A stretch of DNA of 64,000 nucleotides from Blasia pusilla (GCA_050084515.1 CM114271.1:40548001-40612000), one strand, 5' to 3'; shown: positions 41,320-55,044, counted from the stretch's first letter. The notes: a model not told the origin generated them from the letters alone. Numbers and translations are program-made.

Positions 41320-43922
41320 AAACTTCTTCAACATCCTTTGACATTTCTAAGGCCTCAATTAGATTTGGAAAGTATCCTTTGTTGATCCTTTTGGATCTCA
41401 TTTAGTAGGAAGGAAGTAGCCATAAGCGTCTCCAAAATCAGGAGTCTTCTTTGACACACTCTTTCCCTTGCCCTGTGTCGCCTTCATAGTTTTTCTTTGC
41501 GTCGATATGTTATTTCATTTTATATTATCACATGAACTTGTCATTTGCAAATGTGTGAAACTGTCAAAGAAGAATGTCTGACGAAAGACCCGGTCGGATC
41601 ATTTAGTGCGAAGGCCAAGGAGCACTTCGAGGCGCGCAATCCAACCTTGTTGAGGGCCGAGGAGAGCTTGGAGATGTTACATTAGGAGTAGACTGAGGAG
41701 GTGATGATGGTGGAGCCGCACTTGACTCGTTCCTCTCTAAACTCTCTCAAGTACCATGCAAACAATCCATGTGTTCAATTAGGTGTATAGATCTCTACTA
41801 GCACTTTTGCAATGAAGCACAATTTAGGGTAGAGTTGATTATAAATCTATCCAATCTACAATACCATCAAATACACTATGTATACTTGGTAGAATTTAGA
41901 GCTGATTAAAACTTGATCATTACACCTCAATGGCAAGATTACGTATGAAAAAAATCAATTTATACGTACATGTTCATGTGCACGAACGAATGTCTTTCTG
42001 CTGGATAGATTTGTCCATATAAACTCCATTTTGTCCTTCTTTCTCATCCCTAACTTGACTCCATGTTGTACATTTTTTCATTTCTTCTTCCCACTTTCGC
42101 TTCCTTGCCCATTCTTATTATATTTGCCTCTAACTCGCCTTCCACCTCGAATTACAAAAATGGCCCCTACCTCTTAAAATCCATACAAGTGAATATGAAC
42201 TTTGCATGCTCGTATGGAGACAAACATGTCCAATTTTTTCCATGCTCCATAATCTAAATAAAATGAGTCCAACTATGGAGGTACTTGAGTAACTTAAAGA
42301 AGCTTGTAGAGAGAATTCCCGTGACATGTCTGCATGCAATAAATACTAGACACTACTCAGTCCTCAAAGGTTGGGAAACCTTTAAAGGAAGGTCCACCTT
42401 AGGATCAAGGGCACTTCCATAAGAGGTTACATACTAGTCAACCTCGAGTGAGAACTTGGCTGCTTACTACGATAATTGTCCCATACATTAATGGATCCAA
42501 CCCTAAATAGATACCTCATTGAGCAACACTTGGCAAAATTGGGTTGGATTAGAATGCCAAGTATCAAGAGGAGGGCTGTTCGAATTGCAATCCAACACTT
42601 TCCAAAATCAGTATAAATTACTTCACCGTTGGCAAGCATGAATAAGATCAGTCTAAAATGTTTCAATCCAAACATATCCTCATTTGGTGAAGATTCCAAC
42701 ACAAGGAAGATTCTGTCCCTCGATCCCAAAAACAAAGTTTATCCATAAACATAAGATAACCAGAATTCACCCACCACCATCCTCTTCTTATTCCTTGCAT
42801 CTCTGATTCATCCTGTCGTCCAACTTTTGACCCACTTATTCTACTTCTCTATCCTTACATGATCTGCTGATGTCTCAAACAAGTGGATGCTCAATGTGAT
42901 CCAATCTTCTGAAGCAGTCGATTTCTACGAGTTAAGCACCTAAGTAACTAGGTCACCAACTTAATCAAGGCAACTCTGCAGTACATTTCCTCACAGGCAG
43001 ACTAGTCGCTCTCTTGCATCTCTCCCCATAGTGACACTCTGGGCTCCAGACAATCGGAAGAGTGATACACCTCTTTATTACAAAGCTCTTAACAATATCT
43101 TCTCTTGGTCCATCTGGACACTAGAAACATTCCAGCTAGAGGTCAGCTTTAGGGTCCTACAATTCCCTAAATAGCATCAATCAACCACCAAGCTGAATGT
43201 GTCCTGGTTGCTGACCCTCTTTACACCCAAAAATTTCTCAAATTCTCACTGTAGTCAAGACACAGCTATCCCATATTTGTGTAGCCAATAATGGGCCACC
43301 TGATCAGCACATCTTAAAATTAATGAACAGACTGGCTCATTTAGAAAGTGTGAGACGGGCAGGATGGTAGTATCATGAGAGCTGTGCCAGACCCAGAGAC
43401 CTTTCATGTCCCACGGACACCAACAAATATGAAAAAGTTAGCAAGGTGGTCTCCTGGTCCAAGGAAAACCAAATGACTCTTGTAAACGACTCCTGTTGTG
43501 GGCACAAGATCAGGTCTTCTGACAAATCAAAGAGGGGGGCGGAGTGGGGGTAGGTGTAGGGGAGTGGATGGGAGTTATTAACCTACAGAGCTTGCAAAAC
43601 TGGAGCATGGAGTAATTTACAACCAAATCATGGTCAAACAGCTTGCAAATGAAGGATTATACTCTGACAGAGAACAATTGAAACAAAGCTTATATCCTCG
43701 CCATATCATGAACTGGGCCATGTGTAGTGACTACCAAGTCCAATAAACCAAAGCTGAGGAAAGCCATGTCCATACAATCCCCATGCAAAGTTGCGAGACA
43801 TTATATAACCAATTGAAGCGGCATGTGTGGTGGACAAACATTCACAATCTCTCCATAAGTAAAGCCTGGTGTTCCATGGAGGGAGATCCTACAAGAAATA
43901 TGTACATTATCAAAGACAACCA
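41320..43922. other. intergenic, no identifiable gene
   Basis: Mixed sequence downstream of the TMEM120-like gene. A 102-codon minus frame (42427..42735) and a 69-codon frame (42130..42339) resemble nothing I know. No repeat structure is obvious. Confidence 0.4.
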
Positions 43923-46900
43923 TCATGAGGACTTTTTACCAAGATTTGGTGATGACATGCGCTGTATCATCTGCTTGGTTTGCTTCATTTTAGCCTTGAT
44001 TTTGGCCTTCGCAACCACAGTGGCAACAGTGTTTGAGAAATTCCCCACAGCCATTGTCAGTAAAAGTAGCCCACAGACAACCATCTGCCACATCGGGACA
44101 ACAGGACTTCAATTCCACATCTTAGACATGACAATGAAGTTTTCATGTTTTAAATAAAAACAGATTGACAACCAGGAGGAAGAATAACCATAGCTACCAA
44201 AAACCTTACTCTTGCACACAAACTGACCTGCCACTCTGCTTCATCATATGTAATGGATGTTCGTAGAAGAAGAGCTCCAATTGAGAACTGGAAGATCTGC
44301 ACAAATCCAAAGCAACTTTCATATTCTGTGACAGAATTCACCTGGGAATGTGCCCTGGTGAACCTTAACATTGGATAGAAAACCAATTCTAAACCAGATG
44401 TTTGCTTTGCTGGCGCTTGTAGACTCAAGATCTATAAAATAGACAGATTTTCGTTGAACAGCTTAATGAAATCTCCACCTGTAGAATAAACAAAAGAGGG
44501 TAGAGAACCCAGATCTGGCCCTTGACACCTGATGTTTCTCCCCACACCACATCCATCCTTCCAGCCTGTACAAATAACACGAAGTTCTTTAGATCAACAC
44601 ACTTACAATTGTAGTTCCTTGTTACCTTTCTGACCACAAGTACACTTTAGGAGGAGATTTAATGGTGCCAACCAACATTGTCGAGACATGGTTACTTCGA
44701 CATAGACATGCTGCTTGAAACACAACTTAAGCTCTAATGGAAAAGAGATTCCTCTTTCATCACAGATTTGACTCAATAAGGCAGGTCAGCAAACTTTAAT
44801 TACCACATCTAGTGATACCAGATCTGATATGCAGCTGGTATCAAGGAGTCATACCTTGCCAAGGGCAATTCGTGTATAAAGCCGTTGTCGCTGGTAGCGA
44901 TTTTGAAGAAGCATTGCTACACCCTGCATGACAGCCCATGCAAGAAAAAGGCGTACTCCTTGCTGTTCAAACCCCCACATCAATATTCAGGAGCTTGTTA
45001 GAACACGGGGACAAATTAAGAAGTAAAACACACACAAAACCATAATAAGACCATTTAGGCCAATCATACCTGAAATAGCAAAAAACCAGAACATTGAGCA
45101 TCTGTAAACATAAAGGAAGCAACCTACACACACACAATGTGACAGTTCTATTCACCTGTTTTCGAATGCAACTTGGATGACCTTGGAGGCCCCATGTCAG
45201 ACTTACTAGTGCCATGACCATGGCACAGTAGTGATGGTAAACCCACCTGCGAATATTTTCTGTTTGCATTAATTTTACAGCACTATCATGCGTGAACTGC
45301 ACTTTGCTAATGAATTCCAAGTTCTCTGATATGATGATTACAATATAGATGTGTATCATGGCTAAGACAGACCAGAGTGATAAGAACTCACTTCTTTGCA
45401 CATTGACATCAAAGGATTCGGGGGCATACACATTCTCCTGTACCATCTTCAGCTGATATTGAAGGATAATGGTTGCATGACCCCTAGAAGATACTTCCTC
45501 AGTACTAAGGTACCTTTGGAAATATAAGATTACACAAATAAAATGAAGGGCAGTGCATTGTACGGTCCAGCTCTAGGTTCTTGCTAAGGCTGACACTTTA
45601 CATGGGAGGCTAGAAGATTCCAACCCCAGCAAACAATGCATGATATAATGCTCTTCTACACTCACAGGTTGGATATTCATGAAAGGTTTCCATCGCTCTC
45701 AGAAAACCTTCCCCTCTATATACGTCTTGGATAAACCCTAAAAATACTTCAGACATACAGATTCACAGATACACAAGATGTAGGCCAAGAAAGCATGTCT
45801 CAACTTTCTCGTGTGCAGCAATAAGGTTGGGCGAGTACCTTTCCCTACCAATGGCATCAGTTAATTGAAAATAACCAGAGTGATGTGGTCATATCCGAGC
45901 ATAGCTAGCATAGGTCTTTCAGACTGACAGTAAAATCTGTCGTATCTTAAGCCCGGGATCTCAGGATGTCTACTTCAGTGTTTCCAGGTCTACGTGAACT
46001 ATCAATGACGGATAATGAACAAACTGGGAACTAAACAAATATGAAAAGGGGAAAGTGTCTGGGTCTTGAATTGGAGATTGAGCATGTATTCAGCTAGGTT
46101 ACAAGGCTGCACACATGAAGAAGGTCAAGAGACCTATGACAAAATTGTCAGGATTCTCACCCTATCCAAGAAAACTGAGATAATGATTTAGTATCCATCT
46201 GCGCCCACGGACTCGAATAAGCATCCCAAGGACGCGTGAGTCACATTTCAAATTGTCATGAACCCAAAGAAGAAATAGCCACGCACCATGGTCGTATGTC
46301 ACTTCCATTCACTCTCAGGATATTCTCCCGCAAAGCCAGGCTTGTGTAGAAGAACAGCAACCATGCCTGTGGAGAAGACACAACTCAATAACTCTCATAG
46401 TATGGTGGCACTCCTCCTCCACGAAGACAGAAGTGATCAAGTATTCTTGAGAAGGAAAGTTTACAACCCAACCAGAGCATCTCTAGGAAACTGACCTGGT
46501 ATAATTGGACTGGCAAGGCTGGAAAGCAGCCATTCCACCACCAATTCTTCATAAGTAGCAAGACACATGGAAATGCCAAAAACAGCAATGCTGTTCTGTC
46601 CTGATAGAGACAGCAAAGTCATTCGTGAGAACCAACTAACAAAAATCACCGACCATTTATATATGACCATTCTATCGTAAGCACAAGGACTCTGATCTTT
46701 GGATGAAATCCTAACCATAACAGGAATGAACTCAAGTGCACCTTCCAGAACGTAAAGGTGCAGTACCACGACCTCCCATAAACAACATAAGCATAGTGCA
46801 AAATGTACGAAACTAATAGACAATCTCATCAACTTCTCCCATTTCCCCGATTTACAGAAGACATCGTCTTCTAGTGTCCAATACAAGCAAGTTTAAGGCA

Positions 46901-48217
46901 TAAAAGCACCAAAAGGTTAGTAGACGAGAAAAAATAGTCATGTCGATTCCTTTGAGATGGTCAAAATCTCACCCGGTAAGAGTTGTACTCTTCTTTCACT
47001 TTGAGGCGCACATCATTCCTTGGAGCACGGACATTTACTGGCCCAAGCAAAGTACTGAGAAAATACCCTGTTCCCACAATCACATCAACAAAAATCGTCG
47101 ATCATAAACTCATGATTCATACCAACAAGAACTAGGGAGAAAGAGTGAAGAAGATGCGACAAGGGATTTACAATAAAAGGCACCAACTCCGGAGAAAGAC
47201 AGTCCCAACCTCGCCTTACAGAATTCATCCACACGATTATGATTACTATCGCCCAGGACCACTGAACATGCAGAAAACAAGCGCCATTGACAATCCTGTG
47301 CATCCGACGAACCTCCACAGACATCAGATCATTCCCGAATCGAATCCATGCATACTATACGAGTAAGATGAACCCGGCGGTGATCTCAATGAGGACAGGT
47401 GTCGGTATTGCATGTCAGACTCATTTGACACGACCTCATCGTCCGAAGACTGGGCTCAGCCAGATTTAGTGCCTGCTTGTCATGACAACACATAGCGAGG
47501 GGAAGGGAGGTTTCTTGAGTCAGATCCAGTACTAACCATTAGGTTTCGCAGGAAGAAGAGAGGCGGCATCACCCTCATAAATCATGTTGCGTGCTCTCAG
47601 GAGATCTTCCTCCAACTGATTGACCATCCAGCGAACCACGCGACAAAAGAATGATCAGCAACTATAAGCCTGGACAGGAGGACGAGCTGACATATCCACG
47701 TCGCCGAGAAACACCCGGACATATCCACGAATCGGCTTATAGCAGACTGGAGATCTGACAGGCCAGGGAATTGAACGCCGCGCAAAAGATGCAAAAAGAG
47801 ACACTCAAAGCACTATTAACAATGGAGAAGGTTTATGCCTTGTGCTAATTGTATCTAAGAAATCCCTGGTCGAAATGGTTATTCCCCGATTTCTTGGTAA
47901 CCTTTCCAAAAGGCGGATACCTTCTCAGAGAGCCTCATGTCGATCTCCGAACCATTAATGAAGGTGCGGACACTTTCGATCTCGGTATCCACGTTAGTCG
48001 CTTGCTGGCTAAGAGCCTGGGAATCATACTTGACTCGCGCCGAATGAGTAGACGCCGCGTCTTGCAAAGCCTTGCATCTTTCCAGCAAACTTGCCACCCT
48101 CTCAGCTGCCTCCTTAGCGGCATCCCCTGTAACCTCTTCACTCTCAGATTCCCGGTCTCGTTTCAAGTGAATGCTGCCATTATTCAGATATTCCGGATCC
48201 TTCATGATGCTCTGCAT
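43923..48217 (-). CDS. TMEM120/TMPIT-like multi-pass membrane protein
   Basis: Complete ten-exon gene: 47921..48217, 47537..47615, 46973..47067, 46496..46600, 46287..46366, 45156..45246, 44855..44962, 44479..44565, 44228..44296, 43923..44084 (stop 43923..43925). All introns are GT/AG and phases agree; the product is about 390 residues. Residues ~35-98 are a Lys/Glu-rich coiled coil. Then come GPVNVRAPRNDVRLKVKEEY, a first hydrophobic helix (TALLFLAFPCVLLLM), and the signature block NGSDIRPWWVYHHYCAMVM, followed by LTWGLQGHPSC, NRYQRQRLYTRIALGK, MDVVWGETSGVKGQ and a basic tail. TMEM120 proteins are six-helix membrane proteins of the endoplasmic reticulum or nuclear envelope; metazoan members affect fat metabolism and have a fold like fatty-acid elongases. 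The plant role is unknown. A second ATG at 48205 is an alternative start. Confidence 0.93.
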
Positions 48218-48296
48218 TAAGGCTCGCTGCTTCCAAACCTCGGTTCACTGATCGAATCGACCCAGACGAGGTGCCCGATCAAGAAGCCCTGGAGGT

Positions 48297-49358
48297 GTGT
48301 CATCCATGCTGAGATTCACTCATCGCCATGTACAGATCAAGCACGAACCTCCGCCCGTGATCACCTTCGCTCCCAGCTCTCCTCCGCCAAATCCTTCCGT
48401 TCGCGGAGCTACTGCTTCTTCGCCGCAACCACAGAGACCAATTCCTTCGATCGTAGCCTTCGAGGATGACGAGTCTTTCGCCCGCAACCCGCTCTTTCCC
48501 TCAGCAGGCCGAAACACCGTAAAACATATACCCCTCGAATTCCTACAGAAAACTTACACAACGGCAGCAAGCATCTTACAGAATCGAATCCCCCTCCTCC
48601 GCCTCCTGCGAAGCCTTCAACCACCACCGCGCGGTTCCCGTCTCGCCCTCTCTGCTCCCTCCCTCTCCCCTCGCGTTCTCCTCAATCGCAGACATCCCCT
48701 CACAATTGCACAAACAATCCAAATCTACCTGATCATCATACCTACCCTCGCGACGAGCGCATATGTTTATACGCTCCCGGGAAAGCATTCATGCATTCCT
48801 ACGCTCCAATTTCTTTGTCCTCCTCATCCACTGTGGGGCCATACCATACCATCCGATCCACTCCATACCATCCTACTCTACACTGCTCTCTGTGTATGCC
48901 TGCTGTGTCTACACTGGAAACCTACATCCCCTCCCGGCCCTTGCCTACGTGGTCACCTATCTGCTCCACCATTCGCCCACGTATACAAAAGAGCCCGGAC
49001 CCATGAGCTCCTCCGTGGCGGATGCCCATGCGCGCAGAAGCTGTCTGCAGAGTTAGAGCTCCGCCACAACGGAGGTACGCTAACCGCGACTGGAATGCAC
49101 CCCGCTACCAAGGGACAGCGGCTTTCCCCCGATGCGTATATCCTCCGGTATATAGGGTTATACTTCGGAGATTTTGGCAGGTCCGGATCTCGAGACTTGA
49201 GATGTTTTTCATTAGGGTATAAGCCCGAGATTACGTGGTTGATAGGAGATACGTGGCGCCGCATGATGACCTGGATCACACGTGGTGAAACGAGGGCTCG
49301 CGCAGTGTGTCGGCTGACTGAAGCTTACCCGGGTTTCTGGCGCCGCCGCTGTAAGTAG
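48297..49358 (+). CDS. long open frame head-to-head with the TMEM120-like gene, status unclear
   Basis: 353 codons open in GC-rich sequence, starting 80 bp from the TMEM120-like ATG on the other strand. The translation is Pro/Arg/Cys-rich with no domain I recognise. The region probably holds the promoter and 5' UTR of the TMEM120-like gene, and GC-rich sequence yields long chance frames. It could be a small divergent gene or only an artefact. Confidence 0.18.
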   Translation: MSSMLRFTHRHVQIKHEPPPVITFAPSSPPPNPSVRGATASSPQPQRPIPSIVAFEDDESFARNPLFPSAGRNTVKHIPLEFLQKTYTTAASILQNRIPLLRLLRSLQPPPRGSRLALSAPSLSPRVLLNRRHPLTIAQTIQIYLIIIPTLATSAYVYTLPGKHSCIPTLQFLCPPHPLWGHTIPSDPLHTILLYTALCVCLLCLHWKPTSPPGPCLRGHLSAPPFAHVYKRARTHELLRGGCPCAQKLSAELELRHNGGTLTATGMHPATKGQRLSPDAYILRYIGLYFGDFGRSGSRDLRCFSLGYKPEITWLIGDTWRRMMTWITRGETRARAVCRLTEAYPGFWRRRCK

Positions 49359-51935
49359 CCGGGCACTCCAGCCACTGCCGGGTTGCATATTCCATGCCTC
49401 CGTTCCGACTTCCGAGATTCCCGACTCCCGTCCGATGCGATCAATCGAACGGTGAAAGTTTGAACGATGCTCTAAGATTCACCGTCACATCGTGTCTTCG
49501 AACGGACGAGGCGCGCGTGCACGCTATTAGGGCTCGTCCGATGGCGATCGACGTTCTGTAATGTGTGGAGTTTTTCCCCTTCTTTTTTCATTTTCATTTA
49601 TAACTATAAAGTCAATAAAATAGGAGCGACTACATGAATGAACAGGATCGCCCGGAGGATCTCGATCCCAGATCGCACGGAGGGACTTGCACGCGGACAT
49701 AAATGGGTAGATATCTCTTCTTTCATGCTTTTTTGAGGAAAACACAGATTAATAATAAACATGGGCTTTCAACTTTGGTCAAAGTGAAGTCGTGGATCCG
49801 GCGATAAGACCTTTCATGCACTTCAAGAGTATGTACTAGTAACTATTTTCTTGAGAGGTTTGGGATTGTATTTACTAATTATTTTCTTGAGAGGTACTCT
49901 CAATTTTTTATTTTTGTTTCAACTATTTTCGGGTTGTATCACATTAGAACATCTGAAAGGTATATAATCCTTTATTGACTAATTGGATGAGTGGGCTAGA
50001 AAAAACCATGATTCCCTTAGCTCTTTCTAGCAAGTTGTGGGATGGGATCATAATATGTGTGGATTTCGTTGAGTTATATGCGGCCTGGTTTTGAGTTTTT
50101 TAATTTTAAACCGTAAGTTTAGTCAGACTCCGAAGGTTAGAGAAGATTAATACAATGATTGAAGCACACGACTAATCTGAATCCGATGTGGACACTATAA
50201 CAGGAATAATGAGAGCATTCACGCTAACATGGAATATATTCACATCCATTCGTTCAAAAATTCATATCCAAAGGTCAAAATTTCTGCAAAGTATCTTCCG
50301 TTCTGCGGCCTCGACGCTAAGAATCGAGTATTGTAGGGGCTGTAAAGAAACGACGAGGTTTGGTGTTGCTATTGTAATTGGGATTCATCACCATTCTTCT
50401 CGTAATGTTAGTGTCATATCTCATGGTATTAAAGCTCAATTGCGACTCGAAGTATGGATTCCAAATATGTGTCATAAGATTAATCTAATATGCATTCACA
50501 TTACAACATATTATCAAATAACAACGTTCCATCAAGAGTAACATGGTCTAATAGTCTCACAATGATCATTATACAAATTTGAGAAAACATACTCATGCTT
50601 GATGCATGCATGCACTTTGGTCCATATCTTTAATTCCTCTCTTATCCAATTCTCTCTCTCCTCTTTTTGTTCTTTATTTATTCAATTTATTGGAATGATT
50701 TATATCCTCTAACGAACAATGGATTAAGTGGATGACCATATCAACTTGCATCTTAGATTTACATATAGATTTATTTGTGCTTGAAATAAATTCATATGCA
50801 ACCCAAAGAAACAATTCTATCATGTCTCATGAATGAAATGCCCAAAACTTCAAGAAGACACAAGTTATGAAAAGGATATAGATCTAAATATGGGAGGAGT
50901 CAATAAACTCTTATTATGAGTCTTAGAGAATTTATCGATCTATGTTAACTCTATAGTGTCAAAGAAAACAACACAAATTCTAAATCTACTATGATGAAAG
51001 GAGGATGTTTATCATTTTGTGAGTCTTTTTTCGCATTTGTGACTACTTTGCAAACCATCTACAAATCCACTTCATACAAGCTATTTACAAGTCCAATATG
51101 AGTCGGATTTATTTTAGGATCATTCCGAACTTTGAAGTTTAATTGCAAGTAATTTGCAAATATCTTGTATTTGCTAGTCAAACAATATGTTAAAGACTCA
51201 TAAACACCTCACATTGAGATTTGTGAGTGTGCCTCGTAAATTACTCATAAAGTGTTAATTTCACACATCATAGCTTGTAACTTCTCAAATACAAAATTAT
51301 TGGAATAATACTATGGTTTTTGGGACTCGATGGTAAATTAATTATGTGTAAAATAACTCAAACTATGACTTGGTTGGGTAAATTTTGTATGACTTATGAA
51401 ACTAATGTAGTCATATTCTCATTATCTGATGAGTAATTATAGTCATATATATATATATATAAAGATCATTCTTAAAGTGATATAAATATCATCAAATGCT
51501 ATAGAAAATGAGATTTAAGGGGAATAGGTTTGTAATTCACATTGATCTCTTCCAAAAAGTATCAAAAATCAGTTGTAATGAACTTTAGTGAGAATGAGAT
51601 TTCATTATGGATACTACAATTGATCTCATATTTGCGATTGACTGGAGGTTGAATGTTCTTGAGAACTTTAAGAATTATTGCTTATTTTTTACTTCAAGAT
51701 CACCTTTAAACTTTGGACTTTTCATGAAAGATATTTCTTGATTTAAAATTTGTAAAGCTTAAATATTAATTAAAAACTTTTGAATCCTATTTTTATCATA
51801 CTTTAAAATTTTGGAGTTTGGATATCAGATTTCATTTCCTCAAAAGATAATTCCACATACTCCTAATCCGTCCACAAAGGACTTCGTGTATTTTTAAAAA
51901 ATACTACTATAAATTTGAGTTAAACAAATCTATAT
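49359..51935. other. AT-rich intergenic sequence
   Basis: GC-rich up to about 49.6 kb, then AT-rich. It holds a short TA run (51446..51464). At about 50425 TGGTATTAAAGC matches 10 of 12 bases of the initiator-Met primer-binding site of plant LTR elements and could mark an old LTR edge. No coding remnant was recognised. Confidence 0.35.
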
Positions 51936-51939
51936 TATT

Positions 51940-52123
51940 ATTGGAGAGTGCCTTCTTGATTTGCTAACACCTCTCTGTTTGACACTTGGCAAAAGGGCAA
52001 CAAGAAAATATTTCACATGCTACATGCAACAAGAAAATTTAAAATTGTGTGCCGCATCATTAGTATCTCATGGGTATTCAAACCCTTTTTTATTTCCCGT
52101 GCATCGCACGAGCACCTTACAAG
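51940..52123 (+). mobile_element. Helitron 3' end
   Basis: GGAGAGTGCCTTCTTGATTT, GCTAACACCTCTCTGTTTGA and GGCAACAAGAAAATATTTCA lead to CCCGTGCATCGCACG (perfect CGTGC/GCACG stem) and ACAAG before T, where CTAG is expected. Same family as 6261 and 20495. Confidence 0.7.
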
Positions 52124-53222
52124 TATTCATCAAGACGAATGCAATAAATTTTGATATCCATTTGGTTAGAGTCCATTTTTTGATACATTTTGAAATAAAA
52201 TATAATTGTATCCATTGGAGAAAAAATGTAGTTATAAGAAGTAATTTCCAATAAGATTTTTACCATAAAATATTTTCCATGTATGTAGATTATTACTTAT
52301 AGACTTGGAATTCTTTTTTCTTTAAAAAAAACCTACTTTTATTTTCCTTGTAGAGTCATGTCTATTTAAAATACTTTATTCCTAAATATGAGTTTAGAAA
52401 GAACAAATATTCACCAACACTATTCTAACAAAACTCACTATACCAATTTGGTGTAAATTGCATATATTTTCATTGGCTTTAAGTTAAGTTTTTTTTCAAT
52501 AGTTAGATCACTTTCTTCAAACTTTCACAAACCAAAAAACATCTAAATTGTTCCTATATTTCCATAAAATTTTCCTTATTATTAAAATAATAAAAATCTT
52601 AATATTATTTTATAAGGATACAAAGGTTCATTATTTTTAAAAAAACTATAGAGGCTTTGTCATGTGAATAAGTCATCACTTATATCATAAAAAATATTTT
52701 AATCATCAATATGAACTTTACAAAAAAGAAATATCCACCAAATATGCATGTGTAAATATTATATGTGGAAGGACATGGGATTGTGGTTCAGTGTGGGTAG
52801 TTTAGGTTTGAATCTCAGACCCTTCATGTTTTGATGGAAGAACGAACATATAGATGGAGAATAGAAGAATGGAAGTAAACCCGAACCATGGGTCGAGGAA
52901 GGATGAAATATAGGATAAATCCATGGGTAGAGCAAAGGATGGATATAAGATGGAAAATGGAGAATGGACATACACATTGATATCACTAATCAAACACACA
53001 AAACATTACACTAAGTATTCATCTACAAAATCTAAACACAATGGCAACTATCTATCAAATTATCTCCAACTAAATAGAATGTTACATAGAAATAAAATTT
53101 TATTTCTTTCTTTCTAAACCAAACCCATTCTCGTGATGAAAGCATAGGGCTACTCACAAGTCAAGAAGTACCATAACTCTCCCACCTTACAGAAGGGAGG
53201 TTTAACAAAGATATAACAAGAT

Positions 53223-53225
<3 letters not shown>
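52124..53225. other. AT-rich intergenic sequence
   Basis: Very AT-rich, with poly-A/T runs; nothing coding or structural that I can support. Confidence 0.4.

Positions 53226-53257
<32 letters not shown>
53226..53257. repeat. (CT)16 microsatellite
   Basis: Pure CT run. Confidence 0.97.
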
Positions 53258-53260
<3 letters not shown>

Positions 53261-53752
53261 ACAATAATTTCCTCAAATATGTTCCAAATGAATCCAAACC
53301 AAGGGAAAACCAACACTTACAAATATTCCTACTTCTGCAAGTTAATCTACTTCTCAATAGACCATCTTTGACTTATAGGGCTCGAACTTTGGTCTCTCTT
53401 GAAGTGTCGTGCAAATAATATTCCTTCCACTAAAAAAGAAATGACAATTGTTATGCGTATGCATATTGCTATATAACATACATCACTGTCACTTATAAAA
53501 AAAAGTACGCATTTATCCACGAAATCCAAACATAGAGTCAAGGAGTTACCAAAATATCTCCAATCACCCCCATAGTTGGTGATTAGGTCCCTCTAACTCC
53601 ATATTGTCATTTATCTCTACCTACTTATGGCATACACCTCTAAGATGCTAAGTCTTGTAGTGTTACGGTAGCCCCATATTTAGTCGCCTTCATGTCATTC
53701 ATGTATGTCACTTGAGCAAGTCTAAGCATCTAGCTACCTATCATATGTAAAT

Positions 53753-54600
53753 ATGGGGCATATTCATTATCCCCAAGGAACTCTAATGAGAGGTGGTGTC
53801 AAATATGTCATGTGCCATCCTCTCGAACATCCATTATATACTAGCACTATGGTTGATCCTCCGGCAAGTACACACAAAATCCACCATAACCAACTAGATG
53901 TGACTTTTAAGCTTGGATCATCTATATAATCAACTATGGGAATGTGACATGATGCACAATTCTACACATGGTCCTTCCAAATCTTACCATCACCTCCCTA
54001 TAGTAGGAAAACAATAAATGGAAGAACCTCACATACTCTCAAAATGATATGCCATATTGTTACCTCTAAAGTTGTTGATATTATATACTACTAGTAGATA
54101 TATTCCCTCTAATTGAATCCCCATATCACTAGTTGATAGCCTCCTCCCTAAATGGTCTCATACTTCAAAGTGTCAAGATGTTGTGCAATCACAAAGTTCT
54201 CTAACATTATGGGCATCACTCTAGAATTTCTCCATCCTTAAGAAACATGCTTGCATTCACATATTATGGTCATCAAAATTCAACACCTCAATACCATTAT
54301 GATGAATAATTGAAGATAAACGACTCTTGTCCATAAAGCAAAGAATAAGGTGAAAAGGATGTTTGTTTGCTAAATATGTATCCTATTGGTACCTATGGCA
54401 ATTGTAAGTCCCAATATCCTAAGTGATCTCTATGCATATCATAATTGCGCATATCTCTCTTTGTTGTTTAGTCAACGCCCTTGGCTAAATCATCCATGTT
54501 AGGATGATCTTGCAATGTCGTTCTCCGGTTGATTTCTGCATGATCACACAAGGCCTAAAACTTCCTACGAAACTTGATGCCTTGGTTTTTCAAAGCTTTT
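53753..54600 (-). pseudogene. integrase C-terminal half and PHD remnant, copy D
   Basis: Reading the minus strand: RRTTLQDHPNMDDLAKGVD, HLGYWDLQLP, YSLLYGQES match copy B integrase (RTTSQDHLEADGLAQRV, HLGDWDLQLP, LLLYGREP). The catalytic Glu is Lys here (AKG). Further on, LVYNGCSRGWHMTYLTPPLI-RVPWG then stop codons and ICPY align with the PHD finger; several Cys are already lost. The PHD finger's presence in a third, old copy shows it is ancestral to the family in this genome. Confidence 0.7.
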
Positions 54601-54619
54601 GTTGGTACGACAAACTAAC

Positions 54620-54851
54620 TTAGAAATATGTCGAGGAAGGCATGTGTCGTGCGCATACACATCACTGCACAAGAAACATCGTTATCAATGCACATACAAA
54701 AAAAATACAAGCTCCCATAGTAATTCATGGCATTCACACGTGAAGATCAAGTACCAAAATATCTCCAATAAATCAAGGATCACTCTCAACACAATGACAA
54801 AAGCTCCACCGCCTCATGCCAAAAGGTTTAACAAAGAGAGAATGAGCTCTA

Positions 54852-54854
<3 letters not shown>
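54620..54854 (-). mobile_element. LTR-end block, copy D
   Basis: Minus strand: GAGCTCATTCTCTCTTTGTT, CTTTTGGCATGAGGCGG, TTTATTGGAGATATTTTGGT and on to GCGCACGACA. Same block as 31620..31934 in copy B and 22680..22975 in copy A. It joins methyltransferase sequence through the CT tract on one side and integrase on the other. Confidence 0.7.

Positions 54855-54904
<50 letters not shown>
54855..54904. repeat. (CT)25 microsatellite
   Basis: Lies exactly at the junction between the methyltransferase remnant and the LTR-end block of copy D. Confidence 0.97.
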
Positions 54905-54907
<3 letters not shown>

Positions 54908-54909
54908 AC

Positions 54910-55044
54910 ATGTAATTGCACCACATGTCGAAGGGAGATGCCTCTCACAACCTCATCAATCTCCACACATAAATATTGAAGCACACGCACTCTTGTCTGC
55001 AACACAACAACCAACCCAATGTTGATCCCTCCAAAGAGATCCAA
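54910..55044 (-). pseudogene. methyltransferase motif I, copy D
   Basis: DLFGGINIGLVVVLQTRVRV, LQYLCVEIDEVV, ISLRHVVQLHV, then the CT tract. It keeps CAG, CAA and CGA where copy B has TAG, TAG and TGA, which shows these were Gln, Gln and Arg codons. The rest of the domain is deleted. Confidence 0.75.

Noticed and set aside
42427-42735. 102-codon minus frame downstream of the TMEM120-like gene
   Set aside because: No recognisable family, no splice context, no conservation evidence available.
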